Assembly (NCBI GenBank): GCA_963575745.1 | Contig: CAUYUJ010000891.1 | Coordinates: forward strand, 1,053,665-1,117,664 | Origin: Prorocentrum cordatum | Lineage: Eukaryota; Sar; Dinophyceae; Prorocentrales; Prorocentraceae | Reading direction: 5' to 3' | Length of the DNA: 64,000 nucleotides | In this document: in pieces, positions 52,832 to 58,740 of the stretch | Position numbering within the stretch: position 1 is the stretch's first letter | Layout: each line of letters opens with the position of its first letter | Notes under the pieces: generated by a model | What the model saw: only the letters and a program-made list of their open reading frames with translations | What the model was told of the DNA's origin: nothing | The model's database searches: none | Position numbers and translations under genes: made by a program

Positions 52832-55405
52832 CATGATCATGATCATGATCATGATCATGATCATGATCATGATCATGGTAATGATGATGTCGATGATGAT
52901 TATGAGGAGGAGGATGCGAGTGATGATGCTGATGATGATGATCATCATCATCACGATCATGATCATGGTGGTGGTGATGAGGATGGTGAGGGAGATGATG
53001 ATGATAATGATGGTGGTGGAGATAGGGGAGAGGAGGATGCCGAAGTGGAGGGCGGAGTGAGGAGGAAGAGAGGAGGAGAGGAGGACGAGACGCGCGGCGC
53101 TACGAACTATAATTTGGATCCACCGAATAGGAGGGTTGGGAATAAGGCTCTCGCCGCTGCCGAACAAACAACCACGAATCTCCGGCAGGCAGTTGGATGC
53201 AGCTGGGGCCGGAGGAGGCGTGCATGGAGGAGCTCGGGCCCCTCTTCCGCGCCAGGGCAATGCTGCTGGCCTCGGAGTACTTCGGGAGGCGTCCTCGTCG
53301 CAGACTTCATCGTCGTCGATGTCTTTGACTTTGACGCCAACGTCGTCGTCGTCGTTCCTTGTCCGCCTCCTCGTGGTCCTCCTAGGCGCCGTCTCCCTCC
53401 TATTCCTCCTCCTCCTCCTCCTCCTCCTCCTCCTCCTCCTTCTCCTGCTCCTCCTCCTCTCCTTCTCTTCGCATCCTCCTTGCTCCTCATCATCATCACC
53501 GCTAGCGTTATCACCAGACCATCCTCATCATGATCGTCATCATCAACAGCAGCAACATCACCATCGCCATCCTCATCTTCATCCTCATCCTGCTCATCAT
53601 TGCCATCATCATCCTCATCATCATGTCCCTCCTCATCACCTCACCATCAACTTCTCGTCCTCGCCCCACCTCCGTCTCGCACGATCCTCGTCCACCTCTG
53701 TTTCATATCCTTCTTCCCCTCCTCGATATTTTTCTCCTGTTCTTCGTTACCCGCGCGCGCTCCCGCACCCGCGGGGGCAGAGGAGGAGGGGTAGGAAGAG
53801 GACGACGACGACGACGACGCGTAGGAGAAGAAGCAGAAGAAGAAGATAACCCGTAACGTACCCAACCCCTTCTCCACGCGAGGAGAATATTTGCATGAAC
53901 CCTCCATGCAAAAGAACACGCCAGATATGCACGATCAGCGCCGCCCTCATCTCCGCACTGCCTCCCCGGAGGCCGAAAGTGGTGAGAGGTACGCTTCGCA
54001 GCCCCCCAGGGAGCTGCGAGGTCTCGGCTGGGTTCGTTTACTCTCCGCCTCCGCCGTGCTTCCCAGGAGCCAGCGAAAGTGTCGACAGTTGCGCAGCCCT
54101 CAGCCCGCCAGCGAACTGCGAGGTCCCGGCTGGGTCCGTTTACTTCCCGGCTCCGCAATGCCTCCCAGGAGCCCGTAAAAGTGTCGACAGTTGCACAGAT
54201 CGCAGCCCGCCAGCGAACTGCGAGGTCTCGGCTGGGTCCATTTACTCCCCGGCTCCGCAATGCCTCCCAGGAGCCGGCGAAGGCGACCTTTGTTCGCAGT
54301 TCGCAGCATCCCATTGATTTGCGAGGTCTCGGCTGGGTCCGCTTCCTCCCCGACTCCAGCGTGCCTTCAAGGAGCCGACGAAAGTGGCGGCAGTTGCGCA
54401 GTTCGCAGGCTCCCAAGGAGCAGTGCAAGAGGAAGCAGGAGGAGGGGGGAAACGAGAGCCCAACACGAGGGGTCTGGGAAAACAGCGAGGAGGGCGCGTG
54501 TGGGAGCGCGCGCAGGAAGAGGAGCGGGACAGGAGTTGGAGGAGGAGGAGCAGGAGGAGGCAGGACGAGGGGGAGGAGGAAACGGAGGAAGCAGGAGGGT
54601 TGAACCCGCTTGTCCGCCCCCATCTTCTCCCTCCTAGCAACAAACGAAGAGGTGAGAGGAGTAGGAGGAGGAAGAGGAGGAGGAGGAAGGAGAAGGAGGA
54701 GGAGGAGGAGGAGGAGGAGGAGAGAAGACAAGGAGGAGGAGGGGGGAGGGAGGCGGAGGCAGGAGGAGGAGGGTGAGGAGGGAGGAGAGAGAAGGAGACT
54801 GCATCATGAGGGGAGAGGATGAGGAGGGAGGAGGAGGAGGAGGAGGAGGAGGAGGAGGAGGAGAGGAGGAGGAGAGGAGGAGAGGAGGGGAGGGGGGAGG
54901 GGGAGGTAGGAGGAGGTAGGGGGAGCCAGGAGGCAGAGGCTCGGCGCACCCCGTTCCCCCAGGCGCCTCCGCGCGGAGCTCCGCCGCGGCGAGCTCGCGG
55001 CGCCGGGGGGCGGCGAGGGCAGGAGGCGGTGCACCGCTCTGGTCGCATGCCAGGATGGCACGGGCGAGGCGGCTCGCTCCTCTTCCTCCTCCTCGCTCCT
55101 CCTCCTCGCTCCTCCTCCTCGCTCCTCCTCCTCCTCCTCCTCCTCCTCCTCCTCCTCCTCCTCCTCCTCCTCCTCCTCCTCCTCCTCCTCCTCCTCTCCT
55201 TGGCGCCACGTTGCTCTCTATGCTCATTCGCTTTCAGGTGCGCAGTGCTGCAGTCGGAGTGGTCACGGACTGGCGCCCCACAGTCATGCTCATGCTCCTC
55301 GCCCCCCAGCCAGCAAGCTTCGAGGCATCTGGGATGTGGGAGCCCCAGCGGCTCCCCCCAGCCAGACGGAGCAACGCCCAGTTGTGTTCCGCTGCTGTGG
55401 ATTAG
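27001..55405 (+). CDS. type-B carboxylesterase/cholinesterase-like gene (whole gene)
   Basis: Sixteen coding blocks listed below join in phase to 2,187 nt (728 codons plus stop). Family landmarks appear in order: GRIRG and FLGVPYAAA with [18 protein letters not shown], the oxyanion-hole region [37 protein letters not shown] with [10 protein letters not shown], the nucleophile elbow [28 protein letters not shown] (acidic triad member), RHGSDATFW (His), and [18 protein letters not shown]. The enzyme would hydrolyse ester bonds through a Ser-His-acid triad. The fold is usually 500-600 residues; this one has an extra segment in blocks 7a-8 and a tail in 14-15. No signal peptide is evident. Only about 8% of the span is coding. 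Introns use GT, GC or other donors, and most are bounded by short direct repeats. The exact substrate is unknown. Confidence 0.82.
27913..28402 (-). pseudogene. antisense pseudogene inside intron 1
   Basis: On the minus strand an ATG near 28,400 opens [20 protein letters not shown], followed by well-formed text ([40 protein letters not shown]). It then hits TAG, where the repeated VEEQ/VKEQR pattern predicts Gln, and later another TAG, before shifting frame into [21 protein letters not shown] do not know the family; it has acidic-helical and coiled-coil character. The stops and frameshift mark it as dead, a possible retrocopy or gene fragment trapped in the intron. Confidence 0.5.
29640..30563 (-). 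pseudogene. non-LTR retrotransposon RNase H-like fragment in intron 1
   Basis: On the minus strand 30,563-30,129 reads [40 protein letters not shown] and [16 protein letters not shown], which looks like the end of a retrotransposon RNase H domain (gN..aD..Ak.aa) and its C-terminal extension. The adjacent 30,052-29,640 frame continues with other text ([20 protein letters not shown]). No RT motifs are visible, so it is a truncated remnant opposite in strand to the esterase. Confidence 0.5.
31080..31440 (+). other. unclassified open text in intron 1
   Basis: One frame gives [20 protein letters not shown] and [16 protein letters not shown], and another [20 protein letters not shown]. It looks more protein-like than its surroundings, but the frames do not connect and I know no match. 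Possibly another transposon scrap. Confidence 0.3.
31789..32013. repeat. paired 113-bp palindrome-rich element (copy 1)
   Basis: Two tandem units, each built from aactcgggtt...cgggaatcc...aacccgagtt hairpins and ending ggataactcgggcg(t/c)cc. The same pair recurs at 38,313-38,540. Likely a small non-autonomous element duplicated in place. Confidence 0.75.
32204..32380. repeat. (TCC)n tract in intron 1
   Basis: About 175 bp of almost pure TCC on the coding strand, interrupted once near 32,270-32,285. Confidence 0.9.
33226..33461 (+). CDS. esterase block 2 (oxyanion-hole region)
   Basis: Follows a good acceptor (tttgcctctgcag). Reads [15 protein letters not shown], then [16 protein letters not shown], and ends HLNY(R). 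The family norm is HGGGF at the oxyanion hole; here the first His is Pro and the motif is PGGGG. A GC donor at 33,462 sits inside the 8-bp repeat ctacaggc (33,456-33,463 and 33,641-33,648). Confidence 0.85.
33462..33646. mobile_element. 185-bp GC-AG intron with 8-bp direct repeat
   Basis: Bounded by ctacaggc on both sides; splicing anywhere in the repeat yields NYRLGVFGF exactly as in other esterases. Only weak inverted similarity between its ends, so the insertion origin is inferred from the direct repeat alone. Confidence 0.6.
33647..33710 (+). CDS. esterase block 3
   Basis: A 64-nt block reading (R)[21 protein letters not shown], continuing the NYR of block 2. Donor GC at 33,711. The acceptor for block 4 can be 34,021 (cccctcag) or 34,027 (gacgag); both keep phase, and the second would share the direct repeat gaggc. 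Confidence 0.85.
34022..34153 (+). CDS. esterase block 4
   Basis: Follows a C-run and tcag acceptor. Reads [32 protein letters not shown], the helix and strand leading to the nucleophile elbow in this family. It is interrupted within gtgaccatct by the element at 34,155-34,678. Confidence 0.88.
34155..34678. mobile_element. introner-like element, 26-bp TIRs, 8-bp TSD
   Basis: Terminal inverted repeats at 34,154-34,179 (tcgggccgggcgaaaggggg...) and 34,645-34,670 differ at one position. The 8-mer gaccatct flanks both sides (34,147-34,154 and 34,671-34,678). Removing the element and one repeat copy restores VTIWGLSSG, so it serves as an intron. The interior holds a large palindrome (arms about 34,383-34,490 and 34,505-34,630). 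A related copy is at 40,444-40,645. The donor would be AC if the acceptor is the AG at 34,670-34,671. Confidence 0.8.
34678..34751 (+). CDS. esterase block 5 (nucleophile elbow)
   Basis: Reads [20 protein letters not shown] then GLFHG. The serine of G-L-S-S-G occupies the catalytic position of the usual G-E-S-A-G. The block ends inside tccatgg, repeated at 35,174-35,180, and joins block 6 as [11 protein letters not shown]. Confidence 0.88.
34752..35180. mobile_element. introner-like element, long imperfect TIRs, 7-bp TSD
   Basis: tccatgg flanks it (34,745-34,751 and 35,174-35,180). About 80 bp at the left (gaagagcg...gttctcggatgggtgctgg) is an imperfect inverted match of the right end (ccagcgccaatccgagaaat...). 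The interior is rich in gccgag/gctcggcc words. Related terminal text occurs at 32,555-32,600, 32,800-32,830, 37,150-37,180 and 42,935-42,990, suggesting a dispersed family. It splices out to restore [11 protein letters not shown]; no GT or AG lies at the ambiguity window. Confidence 0.7.
35181..35526 (+). CDS. esterase block 6 (acidic triad region)
   Basis: The longest block. Starts (G)[15 protein letters not shown], includes [20 protein letters not shown] (the family's GC...lR region), a Cys pair in [10 protein letters not shown], and ends [15 protein letters not shown]. The acidic triad residue is normally Glu in G-x-N-x-x-E-G; here Asp in TQADGLG is the likely equivalent. GT donor at 35,527; caggtg is repeated at 35,524-35,529 and 35,676-35,681. 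Confidence 0.85.
35679..35861 (+). CDS. esterase block 7a
   Basis: Starts [20 protein letters not shown] after tcgagcag and stays open to [10 protein letters not shown]. It is less conserved than its neighbours and may be a lineage-specific loop. Supported by phase and splice signals rather than by similarity. Confidence 0.55.
35862..35950. mobile_element. 89-bp A-rich hairpin insert with cagggg/caggg repeat
   Basis: gcaaaaaaacgaaggattgc plus seven A at 35,869-35,895 is perfectly inverted at 35,910-35,936, forming a 27-bp stem, with a second partial arm after it. caggg flanks the insert (35,857-35,861 and 35,946-35,950). Removing it joins two open blocks in frame, so it is probably a mini-intron. 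Confidence 0.6.
35951..36071 (+). CDS. esterase block 7b
   Basis: Reads [20 protein letters not shown] and [17 protein letters not shown] donor at 36,072 (ccccag|gtccat) leaves phase 1, which block 8 completes. Supported by phase consistency. Confidence 0.5.
36072..37208. other. intron between esterase blocks 7b and 8 (left part)
   Basis: Contains duplicated gaaatgaa-type words around 36,945-37,090 (ttcatttctaa, aacacttagaaatgaa) and GC-rich filler with an inverted pair (gactgccggggaggt at 36,797 against acctccccggcag at 36,709). No gene seen. Confidence 0.4.
37209..37500. repeat. C-run plus (TCC)n tract ending at a splice acceptor
   Basis: About 290 bp of continuous pyrimidines on the coding strand (C20, then TCC and CTCCC units, then C14) running straight into tcag and block 8. 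It is an extreme polypyrimidine tract. Confidence 0.9.
37503..37615 (+). CDS. esterase block 8
   Basis: Reads [20 protein letters not shown] and [19 protein letters not shown] donor at 37,616. The 8-mer gcggcagg spans both junctions of the following intron (37,609-37,616 and 38,115-38,122), and phase matches block 9 exactly. Confidence 0.65.
37616..38121. other. intron 8, GT-AG, 8-bp direct repeat
   Basis: 506 bp. 37,855-37,950 holds about six copies of a 16-17 bp word (gcaccacacggctc, gcaccacatagctt). No terminal inverted repeats are apparent. Confidence 0.65.
38122..38285 (+). CDS. esterase block 9
   Basis: Reads [52 protein letters not shown], matching the helical region before the late conserved (s)D..F segment of the family. 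Donor gtatcc at 38,286 splits Trp-Tyr with block 10. Confidence 0.82.
38313..38540. repeat. paired 113-bp palindrome-rich element (copy 2)
   Basis: Same two-unit structure as 31,789-32,013, with atcatcaggggtaactcggg starts and ggataactcgggcg ends. It lies 27 bp inside intron 9. Confidence 0.75.
38542..38728. mobile_element. MITE with 29-bp TIRs (copy 1)
   Basis: Left end aatgggtacggaaagaaagg... (38,542-38,570) is inverted at 38,700-38,728 with one mismatch. The 187-bp interior has nested inverted pairs around gcctgtgtccatttgag. No coding capacity. It is adjacent to the 113-bp palindromes. Confidence 0.8.
38897..38960. repeat. (TA)n microsatellite
   Basis: TA/ATAC tract in intron 9. 38,961-39,230 shows nothing further. 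Confidence 0.8.
39235..40440. other. GC-rich repetitive intron 9 DNA, no gene
   Basis: 39,240-39,350 carries cttggg(a/c)cc reiterations. 39,770-39,990 has many inverted and direct copies of ggcgcgcctccctccagggc and gccctcggagggccgcc. 40,390-40,445 is partly duplicated at 40,665-40,730 (gcctcgggcc(t)tgagggcg). No supported coding sequence. Confidence 0.5.
40444..40645. mobile_element. second copy of the 34.2-kb introner family
   Basis: The left TIR matches the 34,154 element over its full 26 bp (tcgggccgggcgaaaggggg start). The body shares the gctgcacgcagctggtttcg and ggcgcc palindrome segments. The right end is shorter and more diverged (ctatccccccctttccccc). It is nested within intron 9, so here it is not itself a spliced intron of coding sequence. 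Confidence 0.75.
40897..41290. repeat. (TCC)n tract in intron 9
   Basis: About 390 bp of TCC/CTCCTCG with gatcc interruptions, on the coding strand. Confidence 0.88.
41690..42345. repeat. minisatellite (ggtttggcctggtttgggc) and 175-bp tandem pair
   Basis: 41,690-41,945 has about four 60-65 bp units containing ggtttggcc and gacgtcctcacaagtt. 41,950-42,345 has two diverged units sharing gtgccacgtttt, cgtcgtggt and cgtaatg. Confidence 0.7.
42632..42820. mobile_element. MITE copy 2 of the 38,542 family
   Basis: Starts aatgggtacggaagaaa and ends gcattgtacctattctttcc then gtgcccat. Internal text is similar to copy 1 but in the reverse orientation, with more substitutions. Length 189 bp. Confidence 0.75.
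43181..43260. repeat. dispersed repeat, copy of 12,820 family
   Basis: cagatcgatccggctcggaa and following ggggtacggggctc match the 12,828 region in diverged form, preceded in both by gggccc(c)(t)gggacc. Confidence 0.5.
43451..43525 (+). CDS. esterase block 10
   Basis: Completes Trp-Tyr with block 9, giving [20 protein letters not shown] and PPAVFLYR. The vYrY(rF)-type strand is a family landmark before the catalytic His. The donor is uncertain: ccggc at 43,523-43,527 is repeated at 45,982-45,986, and a GC donor at 43,526 keeps phase. Confidence 0.75.
43772..44390. repeat. (CAT/ATC)n microsatellite
   Basis: About 620 bp of imperfect cat/atc, with cac and cag variants, in intron 10. Open frames (His/Ile/Ser-rich) are artefacts. 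Confidence 0.9.
44395..44720 (-). repeat. 91-bp satellite, inverted cluster
   Basis: About 3-4 units of the satellite found at 48,425-51,360, here in the opposite orientation (cacacgtttcgtggccccat, gctccacctaag). It begins directly after the CAT microsatellite. Confidence 0.8.
44870..45240. repeat. cttggggcc words and 95-bp tandem units
   Basis: 44,870-45,000 has cttggggccatcttgggg reiterations. 45,016-45,205 has two full and one partial copy of a unit containing gaagaggggagct, gctgccccctcagaaggcc and ccaaaaccttagtaaa. Confidence 0.75.
45812..45948. repeat. (TCC)n tract before esterase block 11
   Basis: Pure TCC to 45,897, then tcttttcctcc units, ending 34 bp upstream of the block 11 acceptor (cccacag). 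Confidence 0.88.
45982..46039 (+). CDS. esterase block 11 (catalytic His)
   Basis: 58 nt reading [19 protein letters not shown]. The HG(S)D segment is where type-B esterases place the catalytic His. GT donor at 46,040; the 8-mer cccaggtc spans both ends of the next intron (46,035-46,042 and 47,059-47,066). Confidence 0.8.
46040..47063. other. intron 11, GT-AG, 8-bp direct repeat
   Basis: 1,024 bp. A pyrimidine-rich half (46,135-46,320, tcctcctc/ctcatcctc) faces a purine-rich half (46,360-46,640, gaggaggag/gacgagga), which could pair into a long imperfect hairpin in RNA. Another TCC run is at 46,745-46,800. No gene. Confidence 0.65.
47064..47138 (+). CDS. esterase block 12
   Basis: 75 nt, exactly 25 codons: [20 protein letters not shown] then PRWEQ. 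This is the most diagnostic C-terminal motif of type-B carboxylesterases (W..FA.tGdPN..glP.W). GC donor at 47,139. Confidence 0.92.
47222..47825. repeat. (CAT/ATC)n microsatellite in intron 12
   Basis: About 600 bp of cat/atc with gatcatgatcatgatc and cagcagcag variants. Confidence 0.9.
47830..47910. repeat. 80-bp repeat, copy also at 58,243
   Basis: catcctgtaagggctga, then ctggcttcgtttgcgcccga and agcc. The same text is at 58,247-58,320. One copy follows a CAT microsatellite; the other precedes one. Confidence 0.65.
48425..51360 (+). repeat. 91-bp satellite array, about 32 units
   Basis: Unit: gccacgaagcgtgtgagggg, tgtgccgacatgggcgg, tggcgccatgcgaacgcagc, cactggggccttgggtggag, cccctatgg. 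Spacing is 90-92 bp. A higher-order duplication of about 445 bp (five units) links 49,806-50,250 with 50,251-50,695. Open frames ([15 protein letters not shown]) are by-products of the near-multiple-of-three period. It lies wholly inside intron 12. Confidence 0.9.
51430..51965. repeat. cactgacaagcc / gtcagtggc minisatellite
   Basis: Irregular 9-15 bp units (cactgacac, gtcagtggcttgtcagtggc) first on one strand, then the other, so inverted pairs abound (51,545-51,640 against 51,715-51,815). Confidence 0.8.
52015..52295 (+). repeat. 91-bp satellite, three further units
   Basis: Same unit and orientation as 48,425-51,360, separated from it by the cactgac minisatellite and ending directly at a GAT microsatellite. 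Confidence 0.85.
52305..53030. repeat. (GAT/ATG)n microsatellite
   Basis: About 725 bp of gat/atg with gttgct and atcatg variants. It is the complementary strand of the CAT tracts at 43.8 and 47.2 kb, so intron 12 contains a long inverted pair of CAT and ATG repeats. Confidence 0.9.
53203..53288 (+). CDS. esterase block 13
   Basis: Reads [20 protein letters not shown] and LLASEYFG, the usual end region of the fold. Acceptor gatgcag keeps phase 0 from block 12. Without splicing, the frame runs on to a TGA near 53,325. A GC donor at 53,289, with aggcg repeated at 53,287-53,291 and 54,961-54,965, links it to block 14. Confidence 0.72.
53400..53640. repeat. TCC and CAT microsatellites in intron 13
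   Basis: TCC at 53,400-53,460 and cat/atc at 53,487-53,640. 53,640-53,990 shows no gene. Confidence 0.8.
54015..54420. repeat. 102-bp tandem repeat, four units
   Basis: ctcggctgggt recurs at 54,023, 54,125 (cccggctgggt), 54,227 and 54,328; units share gcctcccaggagcc, gaaagtgtcgacagttgc and cagcgaactgcgaggtc. Divergence grows toward the right end. Confidence 0.85.
54640..54895. repeat. (GGA)n purine tract before block 14
   Basis: gaggagga with aggagg(gg) variants over about 250 bp. It faces the (TCC)n tract at 55,083-55,197 across block 14. Confidence 0.88.
54963..55053 (+). CDS. esterase block 14 (candidate)
   Basis: Follows ccgttcccccag. Reads [19 protein letters not shown] and [11 protein letters not shown] in the phase expected from block 13, with high GC at third positions. 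It lies beyond the conserved fold, so similarity gives no support. Ends at cagg (55,051-55,054), repeated at 55,235-55,238; a GC donor at 55,070 is the alternative and also keeps phase. Confidence 0.4.
55083..55197. repeat. (TCC)n tract before block 15
   Basis: Almost pure TCC on the coding strand, 38 bp before the ctttcag acceptor of block 15. Confidence 0.9.
55238..55405 (+). CDS. esterase block 15 and stop (candidate)
   Basis: After ctttcag, in phase: [40 protein letters not shown], ending CSAAVD and TAG at 55,403-55,405. Low similarity support; it may instead be intergenic, with the gene ending at block 13. Confidence 0.35.
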   Translation: MRSAAVGVVTDWRPTVMLMLLAPQPASFEASGMWEPQRLPPARRSNAQLCSAAVD

Positions 55406-56845
55406 TTGAAACCGAGTTAGTATGGGTGGCAGAGTTCGGGCGGCTCTCCACAGAAACCGAAGCTCTGACAGTGACGGGGGGCCCTGGGAGGACGAGGCCT
55501 CTAAGCCTGATTGAGGCTTTATTTGTTGATTTTCCTTGAGACCACACGCGACGACCTCATCGTCGTCCTCCTCCTCCTCCTCCTCATCTTGCTCCTGTTC
55601 ATTATTTCCGTACGGCACGGTAGGTAGTACCAGTTTTGCACGACTGTGCGGCAGCCCGGTTCCACGGTTTCTCGTCCCCATACGCCACTGTCGATGTCTG
55701 TCGGTCCCAGCAGGCCTCTGAGCATGGGTTGCTCCTTTTCGATGAGTCTGACGAGGGTTGGGCAACGTTGCTCTGTGGCGAGGGGGGCATGCCCCCCCTA
55801 GTTCTACACTCATTCATTCTCATTCGCTCTTTTCCTCTACGTCCTCCTCGTCCTCCTCACCCTCTTCACTATCATCCCATAATGAAGGTTCTTCGCCGGT
55901 CGGGCCGGTTAACGAATGCCGTACCTGTGTCTGAGCGTGCGCGGCCCGCGCAATGTATTGTGCGTGTTGGATAACATTTGTTGGTGACGCCCCAATCCGC
56001 CATCAAAGAAAAATGCTTCCCCAAGGAGACAGGACACCAAGACCGCGAGATGTATGTTCTAAGAAATGAGGTTGCATACGGTGTTACGTGGATGCCGGTA
56101 CGTTTCCCGTCCAAGTATTCCGGTTACCGCGGCTTCAGGGCCGTCTTTCAGAACGTGGCATCGCGGGGTAGTGTTTGCCCCTTCTCTGGCTCTCACAGTA
56201 GTCGGTCCGCAGAACGACTGGCAACGGCCGGATAGGCGCGGGTACGTACGGCGTTCGATGATACGATGATGTTGCAGGCGTTTGTCACCAGTTAGCAGAG
56301 CCAGCGGGCACCCGATGTCGTTTTTGAGAGACGGGTTTCAGTCCAGCACAGCAGACGGCATTTTCTCCCCGCAGGCACGGGGCCAACTCGTGGCAATCTA
56401 CACGCTGGCGCTAAACATCGTGTTGAGTAGAAGTGTGTCCACATTACGTGCATCTGACGAAATCAGATAGACTATCCACACACGTGTGGGAAGAGCACGC
56501 GGCGCCTTCTGATAATGTAGCCGAGATGTTGAGACGGTGTGTTTGCTGGCCATGAAAACTTCGCTTGGTCATACCGAACTCTAGCCAAGCTCACGGACCT
56601 CTTTGTCTGGTTGGCGCATGGCCCGCATGCGTAGAGCAACGCCGCCAAGCAGCGAGACATATGGGATTTTGTAGACCAAGAACAGCCGCTCGCTCATATG
56701 TATCAGACCTGGGCATAGCAAGTAACAACATCATCAGCGTCCCCATATAATCCAATTCCTCGTCTCCCCCCCTCCTCATGTTCATCCCTCTCTTACTCCT
56801 CGCTCCCCCCCATCCTACTCCTCGCCCAATTATCCCCCTGTCGCC
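55406..56845. other. no supported gene
   Basis: Lower-GC unique DNA with mixed short frames on both strands. A short CTC run lies at 55,563-55,592. I see no domain, and no repeat beyond scattered words. Confidence 0.45.
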
Positions 56846-56849
56846 CTCC

Positions 56850-57115
56850 TGCATCATCATCAGTACCGTCATCATCTTTACCATCATCGCCATCGTCGTA
56901 ATCGCCATCATCGCGGTCATCGTCATAGTCATCAGCGTTACCGTCGTCGTCATCATCCGCATCAGCGCCGTGGTTATCGTCATCATCATCATCATCATCA
57001 TCATCGTCATCACCATCATCCTCATCATCATCAACATCAACATCAACATCAACAGCATCATCATCATCATCATCATCAGCAGCATCACCAGCATCAGTAT
57101 CATCGTCGAGATGCT
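56850..57115. repeat. (CAT/ATC)n microsatellite
   Basis: About 265 bp of atc/cat with gtc and aac variants. Confidence 0.88.
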
Positions 57116-57299
57116 GATGGTCTTCCTAGCTAACGACGGTCACCCTACCGGCGGTACCGCTGTTCAAGCCAGGAAACCTTGTTCTGCGCGCTCATTCGCA
57201 GTTCTGTCCCCTGACCCAGGCCAATTCGACACAGCAGCACGTATTTGAGGTCCGCCTTCGCTTGTTAATGCTGCGCCAACCCCCAGATCCGTGTGGCGA

Positions 57300-58340
57300 T
57301 TCAGTTTGTGCGTGACCTTCCTGAGGAGCGTTTTGTCCCCAGGTGCTTCGAGGTTGCTCGCTTGGGAAGGATTATCCGTCTGCTCGAAGCCTGGCACAGC
57401 TGCTACTGCGTGCGCGAAGTCCTGACAAGTTCGGGCGTTCCTCTCTGTGTCTTTGTGAGGTCTGCGATTTTGTGTTTGCTCGCTGGCGTACCCCTTGTGT
57501 TACCCCCTGCTGCTTCTACTGCCGTCGCTGGTGCTGTTGCTGTGCATCCCCTCCTGCGTGTCTCTCCCGCTGCTGCTCCGCTTTGCCTTCGCCGCTCCCG
57601 CTGGTTGTGGTTGGTTTGCCTTTCGCCGTGGCTTCTTGCATTGTGGTCCCGACCTGCTCGGGGGTGCGCTGGCACCGAAGAATGATGAGAAGTCTGTCTC
57701 GGTCGTGGAGTTGGTGGCCCTCTCGGCCGCCTCGTCTCGCTCTCCTCCCCCCCTCCTCTTGCCGCCGCCGGCGACGGCTGCGCACGTGTCGGACGTTCTG
57801 GCCCGCCCAGCCCTTCCTGCCGGCCCCCTGCTGCGAGAGAGTGCCTCTCCCTCTTGCGCACCGTCGCCGCCCGCCCACCTTCACGGACAAGGATGTGCAT
57901 AGGGCGGGGTGCTGCTGCCGCCCGCGTCCCCCCCGGGGGCGGCCGCAGAGTCTGCCTGTTGCGCCGCGGGTGGAGCTCCGACCTCCGACCCCTCAGCGCC
58001 TTTTGTGCGTGCTCCGCGGCTGTCACAGCCATGGCGCACAGCCGGCCGCCTCCTCTTTTGTCTGCCGTCGCCCGCGCGCGAGGTCCGGAGAAGTTGGAGC
58101 GTATCTCCGCCCGTGCTCGCCGCCGCCGCCGCCCTCTCGGTGGCTCCCCGACGGTCTCGGGTGGAGAGCCTGGTGCATCGTTCGATCGCGCCTGCTCGTC
58201 TCCTCCCCCGTCCTGCTCTGCCTGCTGAGTTGCCTTGGCGCCCATCCTGCAAGGGCTGAGATGGCTAGGGTGGCCTGGCTTCGTTTGCGCCCGAAGCCGC
58301 GCAACGTTTTAGTTCGGCCTACGTGATCTGGACTTTCACC
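57300..58340. other. Cys/Pro-rich open frames, unassigned
   Basis: Several plus frames stay open (for example NDEKSVSVVELVALSAASSR in one, and a Cys-rich text in another), but none looks clearly coding. 58,243-58,325 repeats the 47,830 segment (catcctgcaagggctgag, ctggcttcgtttgcgcccga). Confidence 0.35.
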
Positions 58341-58380
58341 GACTGTCACCCTTTCATTGCCATCGGCCCGCGGGCCAAGA

Positions 58381-58455
<75 letters not shown>
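58381..58455. repeat. (CAT)25 perfect microsatellite
   Basis: Seventy-five bases of uninterrupted CAT, the purest trinucleotide tract of this type in the window. Confidence 0.95.
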
Positions 58456-58740
58456 AGCCATTGTGGGTCTAGCTCTTGCTGGTCTCAGGGGCCACTGGGC
58501 TGCGCGCGCCGCCCCATTTCCTCCCCTCCCCTCCTCCGCGCGGCTGCGTCTCCCTCCTTCGGCTGATGGTCTCCGCCTCCCGACTTGCTTGGCTGGGTGA
58601 CCAATTGGCGGCAGGGCGTCAATGTCGCGTGAAGCTGAACACGCACTGTGATCGGATCATCGCCAATTTCATCCTGCTGCCGCAGGTGGACGGGGCCATG
58701 ATGAACAGCCAGGCCATCCTGATCGTGCAGTCCCTTCTAC

